Shown: positions 47,593 through 56,764 of the stretch, piece after piece | Layout: every line of letters starts with the position of its first letter | How positions within the stretch are numbered: the stretch's first letter is position 1 | NCBI GenBank assembly: GCA_003245675.1 | Contig: QKCN01000062.1 | Coordinates: forward strand, 1-64,000 | Length of the DNA: 64,000 nt | Direction: 5' to 3' | DNA from: Bacteriovoracaceae bacterium | Lineage (GTDB): Bacteria > Bdellovibrionota > Bacteriovoracia > Bacteriovoracales > Bacteriovoracaceae | The notes under the pieces: model-generated | What the model saw: only the letters and a program-made list of their open reading frames with translations | The model's database searches: none | Told to the model about the DNA's origin: nothing | Position numbers and translations under genes: made by a program

Positions 47593-49101
47593 TTATAACT
47601 CCTTTTCGCGCTTTTGTATTTCTTGCTCCAACTTGGACCAATCAGCTTGCAGTTGATTGGTAAAACTAGCCATTTCTTTTTTCAATCGCGTTTTTTGCCG
47701 CATATTCAACTTAATGATGCTTTCTAAACGATTTATTAAATTAGAAACTTTGCCCGCAATTTTTCGAGATGTATGATCAAGCATCTCAAAAAGAACTTGC
47801 TCGCCTTCTTCAAAAGCCATTTCTTTAATTAAATCCTGATTATTGTCAAAAAACATTTGCGTTAATAGTCTCCCTGCCCCATTTTGATAGCGCATAGTAA
47901 AGACCTTAATCTCATTTTTTACAAGCTTGGCGTTAAAAACATAGGAAAAATCCTTAGCCAGTTGTCCCCATAGGGCCTTCATTGTCTCCATTTTCTGGCG
48001 AACCTGAACAAGATGGCTCTCGAGTAAAGCCTTTTTTTCTTTTTGTTTTTTCAAAATAGCATTATCAAATGCTCTCTGATGGGGAAAACCCAAAAGAACT
48101 GACTCTTGATGTGAAAAGGAAAAATCCTGCATTTTCCAAAAAAGAGAAATAAATAAATTTTCAGCGCCTTCTTTTTCTAAACTTAAGCTGACATGATAAC
48201 GTCCTTTGAGTAGACGATGCCCCTTTTGAAAATCAAAACGAGAAAACTCAAACAGCCCATTTTTTAAAGCGGCACGCGAACTAATTTGAATTTCTTCACC
48301 TTCCAAGTTGTCTTCCGGCAGTGCGGTCAGAGTAAGCACAGCATCTACTGCAAAAGGATAGTTCGTAGCTATATAAAGCCGATCTCCCACTTTTGAAAAA
48401 GCAGAAGCAAAACTTAATTCAAAAACCCTGGACTCTAAAGGTATTTGTGCCGTTTTATAAAGCCGCTCATAATCAGCCTGCCCTAATGAATAAGGACGAT
48501 TAAAATGATGCCATTGCTTCAAATAAAAGAAGCCACCTCCTAAAACAATTAAAACTAAAAGAAAAAATGTAACAATGGAGATGGCCAAAACTTTCATATT
48601 GAGCCGACGAGACTTATTCACTTCTTTTGCCAGCTCTTGAGTAAGGTCAGGTGCATTTTCTTTAGGAAGTGGAGCGAAAATAACCTCTTCCACTTCTCTT
48701 TCAGGAAAAATCACATCATTTTCTAAAAAATCTTTCGATTTGACTTCAGGAACTGGAGGCATTTTTTCTTCTAGCTCCTTCTGCTCCTCTACAGCTTGCT
48801 GCTCTTGCAAAGCCTTTCTAGCGTACTCTTGTTGTCGTTGAATTTCTTGCGCTTTTTCTTCTTCTTGCTGCTTTAGCTTTCTATGATGATTAACCAGCAT
48901 AGAATAAGAAACCCAAGCTTTCATTCCCTCTTTCCAAAGAGCGGTATCATCCTTTACCTTTCGTGCCTGATATTGTTTTTCAATATCATCCCAAGTAAAG
49001 GGTCCCAGATGGGCCTTTTCTTTAAAAATATACCAGACTTTCTTTTCTTTCATTTCTGTCCTATATAATCTTTCTAATTGTATATAATTATTATGATACA
49101 A
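47593..49101 (-). CDS. GYF_2-domain membrane protein
   Basis: N-terminal VWYIFKEKAHLGPFTWDDIEKQYQARKVKDDTALWKEGMKAWVSY; one TM helix; coiled-coil ends. Confidence 0.75.
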   Translation of the reverse strand: MYHNNYIQLERLYRTEMKEKKVWYIFKEKAHLGPFTWDDIEKQYQARKVKDDTALWKEGMKAWVSYSMLVNHHRKLKQQEEEKAQEIQRQQEYARKALQEQQAVEEQKELEEKMPPVPEVKSKDFLENDVIFPEREVEEVIFAPLPKENAPDLTQELAKEVNKSRRLNMKVLAISIVTFFLLVLIVLGGGFFYLKQWHHFNRPYSLGQADYERLYKTAQIPLESRVFELSFASAFSKVGDRLYIATNYPFAVDAVLTLTALPEDNLEGEEIQISSRAALKNGLFEFSRFDFQKGHRLLKGRYHVSLSLEKEGAENLFISLFWKMQDFSFSHQESVLLGFPHQRAFDNAILKKQKEKKALLESHLVQVRQKMETMKALWGQLAKDFSYVFNAKLVKNEIKVFTMRYQNGAGRLLTQMFFDNNQDLIKEMAFEEGEQVLFEMLDHTSRKIAGKVSNLINRLESIIKLNMRQKTRLKKEMASFTNQLQADWSKLEQEIQKREKEL

Positions 49102-49111
49102 AAGGTTGATA

Positions 49112-50050
49112 ATGAAAAATGTAAAAGCAAATTTACAAGCAAGAAGTCAGCAACGACTAGGATCATTTTTTAAACATACAAGTGAAGAAGTTCAACTACT
49201 CCATGCCCCTTCTGATCTAGGAGTCATTCTCAACGGTGGTCGAAATGGCAGCAAATTTGGCCCATTAAGCCTTGAAAATTGCCTCAAGAGCTTTATTCCC
49301 CTTAATCCAGCTAAAAGCCTAGCCTCACACCAACTCCTCAACCCGAAGCAGGAATACAAAGATACCGATCTTGAAAATTTGGTCAAGGCACACTGCCATG
49401 AGCAGACTACAGAATTAAATGCCCTAAAAGAATTAATGAATACACCATGTTCATTACGCTTACACTTAGGAGGAGGGCATGACCATGCCTACCCTCTGCT
49501 CAAAGCAATTGAAAAATCAAAAAAGGATAAAATTCTTTACCTCAATCTCGATGCCCATTTGGATACTCGGACTGATACTTGGAATAATTCTGGCACCCCC
49601 TTCCGCCAATTTGCCGAAGAAACTCAAGTTCCTTTTGAACTCGTGCAAGTGGGGACAAATCCCTTTTCGAATGCACAAGAAACATTTTCGTCTTTTAAAA
49701 ATCCTCTTTCACAAATGAGAATATTTCCCATCCATTTGTTTGAGAACCTGTCAGAGGTCGACAGCTTACTGCACTATTTGCAACTAAAAAAAGACTATTT
49801 CATCGTAGTTGGTGTTGATTGTGATATTCTAAGTGGCTCCCAGCTCCCTGCTGTTAGTGCGGCCAATGCCCTAGGTCTCCCCTACAAACAAATTCGCAAG
49901 ATTTTAGATTTTTATCGCAATCAGATTGAGCAGGAAGAAAAAATCATCGGGTTCTATGAATACAATCCCGTCTACGACGATATGTCCGCCAGTTCAGCCA
50001 AAAAAATCGCTTATCTTATTTATGAATCAATTTACGGAAGTCAGATTTAG
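49112..50050 (+). CDS. Ureohydrolase (formimidoylglutamase/arginase family)
   Basis: LHLGGGHDHAYPLLKAI; YLNLDAHLDTR; VVGVDCDIL. Start set to ATG 49112. Confidence 0.87.
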   Translation: MKNVKANLQARSQQRLGSFFKHTSEEVQLLHAPSDLGVILNGGRNGSKFGPLSLENCLKSFIPLNPAKSLASHQLLNPKQEYKDTDLENLVKAHCHEQTTELNALKELMNTPCSLRLHLGGGHDHAYPLLKAIEKSKKDKILYLNLDAHLDTRTDTWNNSGTPFRQFAEETQVPFELVQVGTNPFSNAQETFSSFKNPLSQMRIFPIHLFENLSEVDSLLHYLQLKKDYFIVVGVDCDILSGSQLPAVSAANALGLPYKQIRKILDFYRNQIEQEEKIIGFYEYNPVYDDMSASSAKKIAYLIYESIYGSQI

Positions 50051-50054
50051 GGAA

Positions 50055-50102
50055 TAAAAAAAAGCCTATGAAGAATTGGGAGAGACTTCGATAGGCTTTT
50101 TT
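50055..50102. terminator. Bidirectional rho-independent terminator
   Basis: AAAAAAAGCCTATGAAG...CTTCGATAGGCTTTTTTTT. Confidence 0.82.
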
Positions 50103-50160
50103 TTGAGAGACAAATGCAGAATACGAAAAATTCCTTTCCCCATATCCTACACACACACAC
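50055..50160 (-). ncRNA. Candidate sigma-54-dependent sRNA with 5' GU-repeat
   Basis: TSS predicted at 50160 from the consensus sigma-54 promoter; ends at the bidirectional terminator; no ORF in this orientation. Confidence 0.45.
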
Positions 50161-50170
50161 CCGACACTAC

Positions 50171-50187
50171 TGCAATGAGCGTGCCAA
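50171..50187 (-). promoter_or_regulatory. Consensus sigma-54 promoter, leftward
   Basis: Minus strand TTGGCAC-GCTCA-TTGCA. Confidence 0.65.
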
Positions 50188-50441
50188 AAATTGGCTATCC
50201 TTAAACTTTGTCATAACATATATTTTTCAACAAGAAGACGCTTTGTGTCAAGAGCAGGCAGTCATTATTATGACAAACAACCCTAAAAACATAGTCAAAA
50301 ACTTGACGAAATTAAGAAAAAAAACAAAACAGCAAAAATTATTTTCCGTATTTTCATTTTTTCCATAAGACTGTAAAATTACTTACGTTTGATCATTATG
50401 TGTTCAAGTAGTTTTCTAATATCCATGGAAAAGGAGATTTT

Positions 50442-50939
50442 ATGTTAAAAAAACTAGCACTATCGTTGTCTGTATTACTAACTCTTATGCTTGCCGGATG
50501 TGGCTCTAACGCGAAAAAAGCTGATGATGCAGCTCTTAGCGCTGCCGATGCTATGCCACAATCAGCTTTTGAAGTGAATAGCGATTCTGATTCTATGACT
50601 GCAGGATCTCTTCAAACTGTTCATTTTGCATTTAACTCATCAGCTCTTTCTGATGATACAAGAAATGCATTGGATGCCAATGTTGGCTTCCTTTCAGAAA
50701 ATGCAAATGTTCAAATTCAAGTTGAAGGCCACTGTGATGAAAGAGGAAGTATTCAATACAACCTCGCGCTTGGAGAAAGAAGAGCAAAAGCTGTTCGCGA
50801 TTATCTTATCGCTAAAGGTATTCCTGCCGAAAGAATTACAACTGTTTCTTTTGGAAAAGAAAAACCTCTTGGCTTTGGACATGACGAAATGGCTTGGGGA
50901 AAAAACCGCCGTGCTAACTTTGTAATTACTGCGCTATAA
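50442..50939 (+). CDS. pal: Peptidoglycan-associated lipoprotein (OmpA-like)
   Basis: Lipobox LAGC; QIQVEGHCDERGSIQYNLALGERRAKAVRDYLIAKGI. Confidence 0.95.
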   Translation: MLKKLALSLSVLLTLMLAGCGSNAKKADDAALSAADAMPQSAFEVNSDSDSMTAGSLQTVHFAFNSSALSDDTRNALDANVGFLSENANVQIQVEGHCDERGSIQYNLALGERRAKAVRDYLIAKGIPAERITTVSFGKEKPLGFGHDEMAWGKNRRANFVITAL

Positions 50940-50950
50940 AATAATATTAA

Positions 50951-50976
50951 GGGGGAGCTCACAAGGCTCCCCTTTT
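50951..50976 (+). terminator. Rho-independent terminator
   Basis: GGGGGAGCTCACAAGGCTCCCCTTTTT. Confidence 0.75.
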
Positions 50977-50995
50977 TAATTTTGCGATTAAATCT

Positions 50996-51292
50996 ATGAA
51001 AAACCTACTACTCTCATTTTTACTAATTTTTCTATTTTCATGTGGACTTGCCACTATTAGACCAAAAGAAGAAATGAGTCTTGCGGCTGCTGCTTTTCTT
51101 GCCGCCAAAGAGGTCAATGCCGCGAGCATGGCCCCAACTCTCTACCGCAAAGCTGAAACCTATTTGCTCAAAGCAAAATCATCGTACCGAAAAAAATACT
51201 TCAATAAAGCCAAACAATATGCCATTTTGTGTCGCAAGTTTTCTGAAAAAGCTGAATTTACGGCAATCCGCAAAGCAGCAATGGAACAATAA
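50996..51292 (+). CDS. Small lipoprotein, DUF4398-like
   Basis: Lipobox LFSC; AAAAFLAAKEVNAASMAPTLYRKAETYLLKAKSSY. Confidence 0.7.
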   Translation: MKNLLLSFLLIFLFSCGLATIRPKEEMSLAAAAFLAAKEVNAASMAPTLYRKAETYLLKAKSSYRKKYFNKAKQYAILCRKFSEKAEFTAIRKAAMEQ

Positions 51293-51332
51293 ATAATATT
51301 TTTACTCTTCTTAATAAATAATGGGGTTCACA

Positions 51333-52133
51333 ATGAAGCTTCAGATTAGTTTAATTCTCTTTTCTCTTACTTTTCTTCTTTCTTCCTGCTTTAAAACAGC
51401 AGAACAAATTGAGCGCGACAAAAAAATTGATCAAGTCATCATCCAGATGAGTGACTCCCAAAGTCTAATCTCTGAGATGACAATCAAAACTCAAGATTTA
51501 CAAACAAAAATTGATAGTATGAAAGGAGAATTGGAAGAGAAAGGCCACAGCTTGGCCCAAACGCAAGAACAATCTCTTGCCCAAATTCAAGAAGATATCA
51601 GTGCTATAAAAAACCAAGTTGAGGCTTTAAAAAAGGAACAAGAGCAATTTAAACAAGAACTTGCTCAAATCAGAGTCGAACAAAAAAATCTCAATACCTT
51701 TACTAAAAAAGTTAATAATATCGTTGATAGACAAGTTCAGCAAAAAACAGAAAACAAGAAAAAAGCGATCTCTGAAGCACTTTTACTCATCGACAAGAAG
51801 AAATACAAAGCTGCAGAAGAAGAGCTTGGCCTTCTCCTAAACGACCAGAAGCTATCAAATGCGGAAAAAAATAAAGTTTACCACGGACTTGGACTCATCC
51901 AACTTCGAACAGGAAAGGCGCAAGATGCAATTGTTTACTTTAGCAAGATCTATACTCGCTGGCCAAAATCATCGCTGGCAGCCTCTTCAATTTTTCATAT
52001 CGGAAAATGTTTACAAGCGTTGCAACAGCAAGATGAAGCTCTTGCTTCCTTTGAGGAAACTCTTCAAAAATATCCTCAAAGCTCTTTTGCCAAAAAAGCA
52101 AAGAATGAAATCGACAAACTTAAGCGACAATAG
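51333..52133 (+). CDS. CpoB/YbgF-like coiled-coil TPR lipoprotein
   Basis: Lipobox LSSC; coiled coil; C-terminal TPRs AIVYFSKIYTRWPKSSLAASSIFHIGKCLQALQQQDEALASFEETLQKYPQSSFAKKAKNEI; downstream of pal. Confidence 0.85.
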   Translation: MKLQISLILFSLTFLLSSCFKTAEQIERDKKIDQVIIQMSDSQSLISEMTIKTQDLQTKIDSMKGELEEKGHSLAQTQEQSLAQIQEDISAIKNQVEALKKEQEQFKQELAQIRVEQKNLNTFTKKVNNIVDRQVQQKTENKKKAISEALLLIDKKKYKAAEEELGLLLNDQKLSNAEKNKVYHGLGLIQLRTGKAQDAIVYFSKIYTRWPKSSLAASSIFHIGKCLQALQQQDEALASFEETLQKYPQSSFAKKAKNEIDKLKRQ

Positions 52134-52145
52134 TAGAAGCAGACT

Positions 52146-53225
52146 ATGATTGTTTTAGGAATTGAAACCAGTTGTGATGATACCTCTATTGCTCTGATAA
52201 AAAAAAATGAGACTGATGGAATGCCTCCTCAAGTTTTGGCCCACCAGTCCTTTTCTCAAGAGACAATTTTGCAAGAATGGGGAGGCGTTGTCCCAGAAAT
52301 TGCTGCGCGCAACCACCTCCTAAAGCTAGTTCCCCTACTCAAAGAAACATTTAAAAAAGCAAATCTCAAACCCAATGAAGTTGACCTTATTGGAGTCACG
52401 ACTCATCCTGGACTGATGGGACCTCTTTTAACTGGTATGAATGCGGCCAAAAGTATTGCCCTTCTCAATCAAAAACCGATGCTTCCCGTAAATCACCTCT
52501 ATGCTCACTTAGAGGCGATCTTCCTCCATGAGGAAATCAGCTACCCCTATCTAGGACTACTTGTCAGTGGTGGTCACAGTATTTATTTTCTCGTCCATAA
52601 TCATAAACATTTTGAAGTATTGGGCTCAACCATTGACGATGCGGCCGGTGAAGCCTTTGACAAAGGCGGAAAACTACTTGGTCTTGGTTACCCTGCGGGA
52701 CGAATTATCGATGATTTGGCCAAAGAAGGTGATTCCAATAAATATAGCTTTCCCATTGGTCTTAAGCATGACAAAAATCCCATGCTTAGCTATTCTGGCG
52801 TAAAAACAGCATTGCGCGTTTTTGTCGATAAAAATCCCCAAGTTAAAGAAGATGCCCAAAACTATATTCTAAAAAAAGCAGAAGCAAGCCAGCTCTTAAA
52901 AGACACCTGTGCCTCTTATCAAGAAGCGATTATCAGCGCCCTGCTTTTAAAGCTAAAGCGAGCTGAAGAAAAAGTCGGCAAAAAGCTACCGCTGGTCGTG
53001 GGAGGAGGAGTTGCCTGCAATAGTGGCCTTCGCAAAAAACTACAAGACAATCATCATGATGTTCACTTTGTGCCTCCACGCTTTTGCACAGACAATGGAG
53101 CGATGATCGCCAATTATGCTCTTCGCCACTGTGAAGATGCGACTGCTTTTCCAGAATGCCTATCGCTCGATGCCAAAAATCGCTTCCTCGATAAAAAGAA
53201 GCTCAACCAAGAGAGAAGCATTTGA
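52146..53225 (+). CDS. tsaD: tRNA threonylcarbamoyladenosine biosynthesis protein TsaD
   Basis: VLGIETSCDDTSIALI; VPEIAARNHLLKLVPLL; NHLYAHLEA; LLVSGGHSIYFLV; TIDDAAGEAFDKGGKLLGLGYPAG. Confidence 0.98.
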   Translation: MIVLGIETSCDDTSIALIKKNETDGMPPQVLAHQSFSQETILQEWGGVVPEIAARNHLLKLVPLLKETFKKANLKPNEVDLIGVTTHPGLMGPLLTGMNAAKSIALLNQKPMLPVNHLYAHLEAIFLHEEISYPYLGLLVSGGHSIYFLVHNHKHFEVLGSTIDDAAGEAFDKGGKLLGLGYPAGRIIDDLAKEGDSNKYSFPIGLKHDKNPMLSYSGVKTALRVFVDKNPQVKEDAQNYILKKAEASQLLKDTCASYQEAIISALLLKLKRAEEKVGKKLPLVVGGGVACNSGLRKKLQDNHHDVHFVPPRFCTDNGAMIANYALRHCEDATAFPECLSLDAKNRFLDKKKLNQERSI

Positions 53226-54028
53226 AAGCACCCAAGGCCGATAAATCATTAGGACAGCACTATCTAAAAGATAAGAAAGTTATCAATGGAATCTGTGCTG
53301 ATTTTGCAGAAGACTCTCATAGTATTATTGAAGTGGGTCCAGGACCAGGTGCCATTAGTCGAGGACTCGCCGCTTTAAGCAAAGATTACTGGGTCGTTGA
53401 AAAAGATGAGCGCTTTCCCCCTCTTCTCTCTGAATTTATTCCAACAGAGAAAATCGTCCTCACCGACGCCTTGAGTATTAAATGGGATCATTTTATTGCA
53501 GAAAATAAGCTCTCCTCTCCCGTTTGGCTAGCATCTAATTTGCCTTACAATATCAGCTCCGTTCTTTTCATCTCCTTTGTCTATTCAGAGAAGATTGATT
53601 TTATGACTCTGATGTTTCAAAAAGAAGTGGGCGAAAAAATTGTCGACCACCCTCACGAAAAAGATGATATGAATTCGCTCAAAGCTTTTGGGCAGGCATT
53701 TTTTGAAACTAAAACACTTTTTAAAGTACTCCCTGGGGCTTTTAATCCTCCCCCCAAGGTGGACTCAATTGTCATTTCTCTAAAGAGAAGGGAAAAATCT
53801 CTTATTGATAGCTCAGAAAAGAAACAATACGAGTCCTTTTTACGCTTGCTCTTTTCGCAAAAGAGAAAGCAAATGGGAAATGTCCTCAAAAGCAAAATTC
53901 CGGCCGAAAAACTTATGCCGAGCTTGCAAGAAAGTGGAATTTCCCCCACTATAAGGGCCGAGCGTTTAAAACTAGAAGAAGTTGTTCTTCTCTATAATAA
54001 GCTCAAAATGTTTGCGGAGTTTTTTTAA
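53222..54028 (+). CDS. rsmA: 16S rRNA dimethyladenosine transferase RsmA/KsgA
   Basis: LGQHYLKDKKVI; IEVGPGPGAISRGLA; WLASNLPYNISSVLF; TTG start overlaps tsaD. Confidence 0.95.
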   Translation: MKAPKADKSLGQHYLKDKKVINGICADFAEDSHSIIEVGPGPGAISRGLAALSKDYWVVEKDERFPPLLSEFIPTEKIVLTDALSIKWDHFIAENKLSSPVWLASNLPYNISSVLFISFVYSEKIDFMTLMFQKEVGEKIVDHPHEKDDMNSLKAFGQAFFETKTLFKVLPGAFNPPPKVDSIVISLKRREKSLIDSSEKKQYESFLRLLFSQKRKQMGNVLKSKIPAEKLMPSLQESGISPTIRAERLKLEEVVLLYNKLKMFAEFF

Positions 54029-54489
54029 TGGAAGGAATTAAAATAATAGCAAAAAACAAAAGGGCCAGTTACGAATATCAGCTACTAGAGCAAATAGAAG
54101 CTGGAATGGTTCTTCAAGGTACAGAAGTAAAATCTCTTCGTGCTGGAAAAGTTATTTTAGCGGACTCTTATGTCAGCATTCAAGGCAGTGCCGGCAAAAA
54201 AGAAGCTTTCATTTACAACCTAAAAATTCCCCCCTATGAATTTGGCACCTATGATAATCATGCAGAGACAAGAACCCGCAAACTTTTGCTCAATCGCGAA
54301 GAAATCGATAAATGCGAAAGGGCCATTCGCGAAAAGGGCCTAACCATTGTCGCCACCAGTATCTATTTTAAAAAATCCAGAATTAAACTCCAATTGGCCC
54401 TGGCCCGTGGGAAAAAATTACACGATAAGCGCGAATCCATGAAGGAAAAGGATGTAAAAAAGAAACTACAAAGAAAAGATTATGAGTAA
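54028..54489 (+). CDS. smpB: SsrA-binding protein SmpB
   Basis: IIAKNKRASYEYQLLEQIEAGMVLQGTEVKSLRAGKVILADSYV. Confidence 0.98.
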   Translation: MEGIKIIAKNKRASYEYQLLEQIEAGMVLQGTEVKSLRAGKVILADSYVSIQGSAGKKEAFIYNLKIPPYEFGTYDNHAETRTRKLLLNREEIDKCERAIREKGLTIVATSIYFKKSRIKLQLALARGKKLHDKRESMKEKDVKKKLQRKDYE

Positions 54490-54527
54490 TTATTCACAAA
54501 TCACTTCTTTTGTGGTCTAAAGCCCTC

Positions 54528-54875
54528 ATGGAACTTAACAAAGAAAACAACATTGTCCGGATCTTCCCTTTTGCGCATGGCAACACGACTCTTTTTTACG
54601 AAAGAGAAGCCTATGAAATGGTTCCTCTTCTTTTAAGAATTGCCCGCCAAACAAAGCAAAAGCTCAATGTCCATTATGCCCAACTTTCCTTCTTCAAAGG
54701 TCAAAAAAGTCGCTGCGACAAAATTCAGGAAAATATTAACGAAGAAGTGGCCGTTTGGAGTGAAAAGATGAGAAAACTGGGACTGACCCCTATTTCTCTT
54801 CTCAAAGTAAAAATTCCTGGAGAACTCAAAGACTATTACTGGGAATTTCCTTCTGATAGACTCGACGTCTTTTAA
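54528..54875 (+). CDS. Hypothetical protein
   Basis: Short ORF, start at MELNKENN; weak support. Confidence 0.5.
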   Translation: MELNKENNIVRIFPFAHGNTTLFYEREAYEMVPLLLRIARQTKQKLNVHYAQLSFFKGQKSRCDKIQENINEEVAVWSEKMRKLGLTPISLLKVKIPGELKDYYWEFPSDRLDVF

Positions 54876-54909
54876 CTAAAGCAAGAACTACCATCCTTTA
54901 TTATTTTGA

Positions 54910-55125
54910 AATCTTCTCTATCGCGATGACAAGCTCAGCTGGACGAGTGGCGATACTGAAACTGAAGTCTCTGGAAGTGGGTCTAAGTTTGGTATTGGAG
55001 GAAAAATTTTTAATCAACTCAGCCTCAATCTTGAAACTAATCGACTCAAGTATACTGATAAAAATGGAACAAGCGTCAATGAATTTATGGACCTGATATT
55101 TATCTCTTTCAGTTGGTCCTACTAA
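54910..55125 (+). pseudogene. C-terminal remnant of an outer-membrane beta-barrel protein
   Basis: Open frame without a start: NLLYRDDKLSWTSGDTETEVSGSGSKFGIGGKIFNQLSLNLETNRLKYTDKNGTSVNEFMDLIFISFSWSY*. Confidence 0.55.
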
Positions 55126-55276
55126 GCAGCATTTGAGTATCCTAATCCGATATTAAGTTTTCTTAGGAAAAAATGTAGCCATTGCAAAAAAAGCTTAAAG
55201 CTCAGAAGATTAAAGACGAAACAAACCTGTCTTCGTGTAATTCATTGTTTTATTAGCAATGTGATAAGAGTTTAAA

Positions 55277-55290
55277 CCTTAAATTTAAGG
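55277..55290. promoter_or_regulatory. 14-bp palindrome overlapping the V-ATPase operon Shine-Dalgarno
   Basis: CCTTAAATTTAAGG, then ATGAGTAAATG. Confidence 0.35.
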
Positions 55291-55298
55291 ATGAGTAA

Positions 55299-55907
55299 AT
55301 GGAAACAAAACTAAAAGAACTGACCCAAAGACTCTATGATGATGGAGTCAAAAATGGAGAGAGTAAGGCTCAAGAAATTGTCAAACAAGCTGAGGAGAAA
55401 AAAGCAAAAATGATTGCTGATGCAAAATTTGAAGCAGAACAATTGATCCTGCATGCCAAGAAGGAAGCAGAAGCTCTTCGCAACAAGACGGAAGCCGAAA
55501 TCAAACTTAGTTCTCAGCAGAGTATCAATGAGTTGAAAAACCAAATCACGCATCTTATCAGCTCAGCAATTTCAACTGATATCAAGACGACTCTTAATGA
55601 TAAAGAATTCTTCCAAAAAGTTATCTTGGCCGTCGTTGAACACTGGTTCAAAAAATCTGGTGAAGACTTCAATATGACAATGCAAATCAGCCAAGAAGGT
55701 GGCGAAGAACTTAAAAAAGTTTTAGAGCAAAAATGCACTGAAAAGCTGAAGCAAGGTCTTGAATATGAATTGAAGAATAAAAAAGGAATGGGATTTTCAG
55801 TATCTCCCAAAGACAACTCCTTTATTCTTGATTTTTCTCCAGAAAGCTTTGCCGCTTTCTTTGAGGATTATCTCAGAATTGCCACCAAGGAATTACTCTT
55901 CAAATAA
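55299..55907 (+). CDS. ntpE: V-type ATPase subunit E
   Basis: Coiled-coil KAQEIVKQAEEKKAKMIADAKFEAEQLILHAKKEAEALRNK; operon context. Confidence 0.88.
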   Translation: METKLKELTQRLYDDGVKNGESKAQEIVKQAEEKKAKMIADAKFEAEQLILHAKKEAEALRNKTEAEIKLSSQQSINELKNQITHLISSAISTDIKTTLNDKEFFQKVILAVVEHWFKKSGEDFNMTMQISQEGGEELKKVLEQKCTEKLKQGLEYELKNKKGMGFSVSPKDNSFILDFSPESFAAFFEDYLRIATKELLFK

Positions 55908-55928
55908 TGATTCCCAAAAAGGAATAAG

Positions 55929-56753
55929 ATGAATTACTACTATCTCGTTACTTCACTGGAAGATGTTAGCTTGGAAACAGAGAAGATCAACATGAGATCG
56001 CAAGAACTCATTGAATTGTTTCCCTCGGAATTAAGCAAAAAGGACTGGGAGCTTTTTAAGGCTTTCCTTTATCAATTTGATAATAAGAATCTCATTGCTT
56101 GTCTTGAGAAAAAAGAGGACTTCGATCCTCGCGGCAATTTCTCTAAAGAGGCGTTGGAAGAAGAAATAAAAACGCCCCTCGCCCTTCCTAAATATATGAT
56201 CGAATTCTTAGAAAATCTCAAAAGAGATCAAAGAGAATTCCCTCACCTATCTTTGGAAAATGAGTTAACAATTTTCTATTTTGATTATCTTCAATCGTTT
56301 TCTTCTCCCTTCATCAAACGCTATATCTCTTTCGAATACAACTTAAGAAATGTTCTCGCGGCTCTCAATAGCAAAAAATTTGAAAAAGATATTGAGCGCA
56401 ATATTTTGATGCTAAAAGGAGAAGAATCAGAGCTGCTCATTCAAAATAGTAGTTCTGATTTTGGGTTGTCTCGCCACTATCCTTGGTTAAGTGAAATCAT
56501 TCAAGCTTACCAAGATCTGGATGTTTTGGACTTAGAGAAAAAACTCTGCGAAATCCGTTTGCAAGAAATTGAGGATATTCTGAAGTTTGACTATTTTAGC
56601 ATTGATCGCTTATTAGGGCATTGGTGGAAACTCTCAATTGTTGAGCGCTATATCGACCTAACTCCCGAAAAAGGAGAAGAAAACTTCTCTCATATCGTAG
56701 ATGAATTAGCGTCAGAAGAACATGTTTTGAAAAATTTTGAAGAAGAAAAATAA
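55929..56753 (+). CDS. DUF2764-like V-ATPase operon protein (subunit C position)
   Basis: MNYYYLVTSLEDVSLE N-terminus; lies between E and A. Confidence 0.8.
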   Translation: MNYYYLVTSLEDVSLETEKINMRSQELIELFPSELSKKDWELFKAFLYQFDNKNLIACLEKKEDFDPRGNFSKEALEEEIKTPLALPKYMIEFLENLKRDQREFPHLSLENELTIFYFDYLQSFSSPFIKRYISFEYNLRNVLAALNSKKFEKDIERNILMLKGEESELLIQNSSSDFGLSRHYPWLSEIIQAYQDLDVLDLEKKLCEIRLQEIEDILKFDYFSIDRLLGHWWKLSIVERYIDLTPEKGEENFSHIVDELASEEHVLKNFEEEK

Positions 56754-56764
56754 AGGGGATCTTC

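Noticed and set aside
50114-50368. 84-aa plus-strand ORF upstream of pal
   Set aside because: No convincing RBS, low-complexity Lys/Asn-rich end, spans the CA repeat and the sigma-54 promoter.
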